Part shown: piece after piece, positions 6,095 to 6,309 of the stretch
Layout of the letters: each line of letters begins with the position of its first letter
How positions within the stretch are numbered: position 1 is the first letter of the stretch
Source of the DNA: Bacteroidales bacterium
GTDB taxonomy: Bacteria > Bacteroidota > Bacteroidia > Bacteroidales > GCA-2748055
Direction of reading: 5' to 3'
NCBI GenBank assembly: GCA_029934875.1
Contig: JAOZLK010000285.1
Span: forward strand, 1 to 6,309
DNA: 6,309 nt
The notes under the pieces: generated by a model
The model's database searches: none
What the model was told of the DNA's origin: nothing
What the model saw: the letters and a program-made list of their open reading frames with translations, nothing else
Position numbers and translations under genes: made by a program

Positions 6095-6309
6095 TTCACC
6101 GCTTTCTCTTTCATTTTCGACTTATCCTTCACACCTCCAATGGAATCCTCCCCGTTATTACGCGGTGAGAGGAAGAGGAAGTTGTCACAGATTATTTCTG
6201 TGCTGTAGTGTTTGTTTCCTTCCTTATCGTCCCACGAGTTGGTTGAGATCTTCCCCTCCACGTAAAGGGCATCCCCCTTGTTCACATGCTGCTTCACAAT
6301 ATCCGCAGC
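6091..6309 (-). CDS. ssb: Single-stranded DNA-binding protein, C-terminal half, no acidic tip
   Basis: The frame is open to the window edge, giving the last 72 residues; a GTG at 6297 is internal, not the start. VNKGDALYVEGKI, then NSWDDKEGNKHYSTEI and CDNFLFL, reproduce the second half of the bacterial SSB OB-fold, including the tryptophan equivalent to E. coli Trp88. By alignment with E. coli SSB about 60 residues are missing upstream, so the whole protein should be near 135 residues. It would coat single-stranded DNA in replication, repair or recombination. Unusually, after the OB-fold there are only about 24 residues, ending SKMKEKAVN, a basic tail in place of the acidic DDxPF-type tip that recruits partner proteins. 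I checked the other - strand frames past the stop and found no displaced acidic tip, so a simple frameshift does not explain it. Its stop (6091-6093) overlaps the gcvP stop. It may be an accessory paralogue rather than the main SSB. Confidence 0.88.
   Translation of the reverse strand, partial: AADIVKQHVNKGDALYVEGKISTNSWDDKEGNKHYSTEIICDNFLFLSPRNNGEDSIGGVKDKSKMKEKAVN

Overview
The window reads as an ordinary, gene-dense stretch of chromosome from a member of the Bacteroidota, most likely near Bacteroidales/Marinilabiliales. Three things point there. The proteins look like that phylum's versions of Dcp, Pcm, a YcbL-type metallo-beta-lactamase-fold hydrolase and single-chain GcvP. Translation starts have A-rich leaders rather than clear Shine-Dalgarno sites. 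Two perfect matches to the Bacteroidota -7 promoter element TAnnTTTG sit just upstream of two of the starts. The phylum assignment is an inference from reading, not from a search.

Layout from left to right: the 3' end of an M3-family peptidyl-dipeptidase gene (dcp-like, + strand, ends at 307); a complete large monotopic polyprenyl-phosphate sugar phosphotransferase on the - strand (331-1749), which would start assembly of a surface polysaccharide; a divergent intergenic region (1750-1867) with candidate promoters for both directions; a tight two-gene unit on the + strand, pcm (protein-L-isoaspartate O-methyltransferase, best start 1868) followed after one base by a glyoxalase-II-like metal hydrolase (2511-3158); a 65-base gap with its own -7 element; gcvP, the full-length PLP-dependent P-protein of the glycine cleavage system (3224-6094); and, running towards it on the - strand, the C-terminal half of a single-stranded DNA-binding protein (6091-6309, continuing past the window end). 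No gap exceeds about 120 bases.

Functionally the genes are mostly unrelated housekeeping neighbours. The only likely transcriptional partnership is pcm with the hydrolase, both plausibly damage-control enzymes (isoaspartate repair and thioester/glyoxal-type hydrolysis). The glycosylphosphotransferase and gcvP each stand apart from the genes they normally work with (polysaccharide export/glycosyltransferases; gcvT/gcvH), at least within this window. I see no mobile element, CRISPR array, RNA gene, riboswitch or phage-defence system, and no convincing candidate for a new system. The points most worth a second look are the SSB without an acidic C-terminal tip, the 11-base sequence shared by the two + strand promoters, and a perfect hairpin early in the hydrolase gene.
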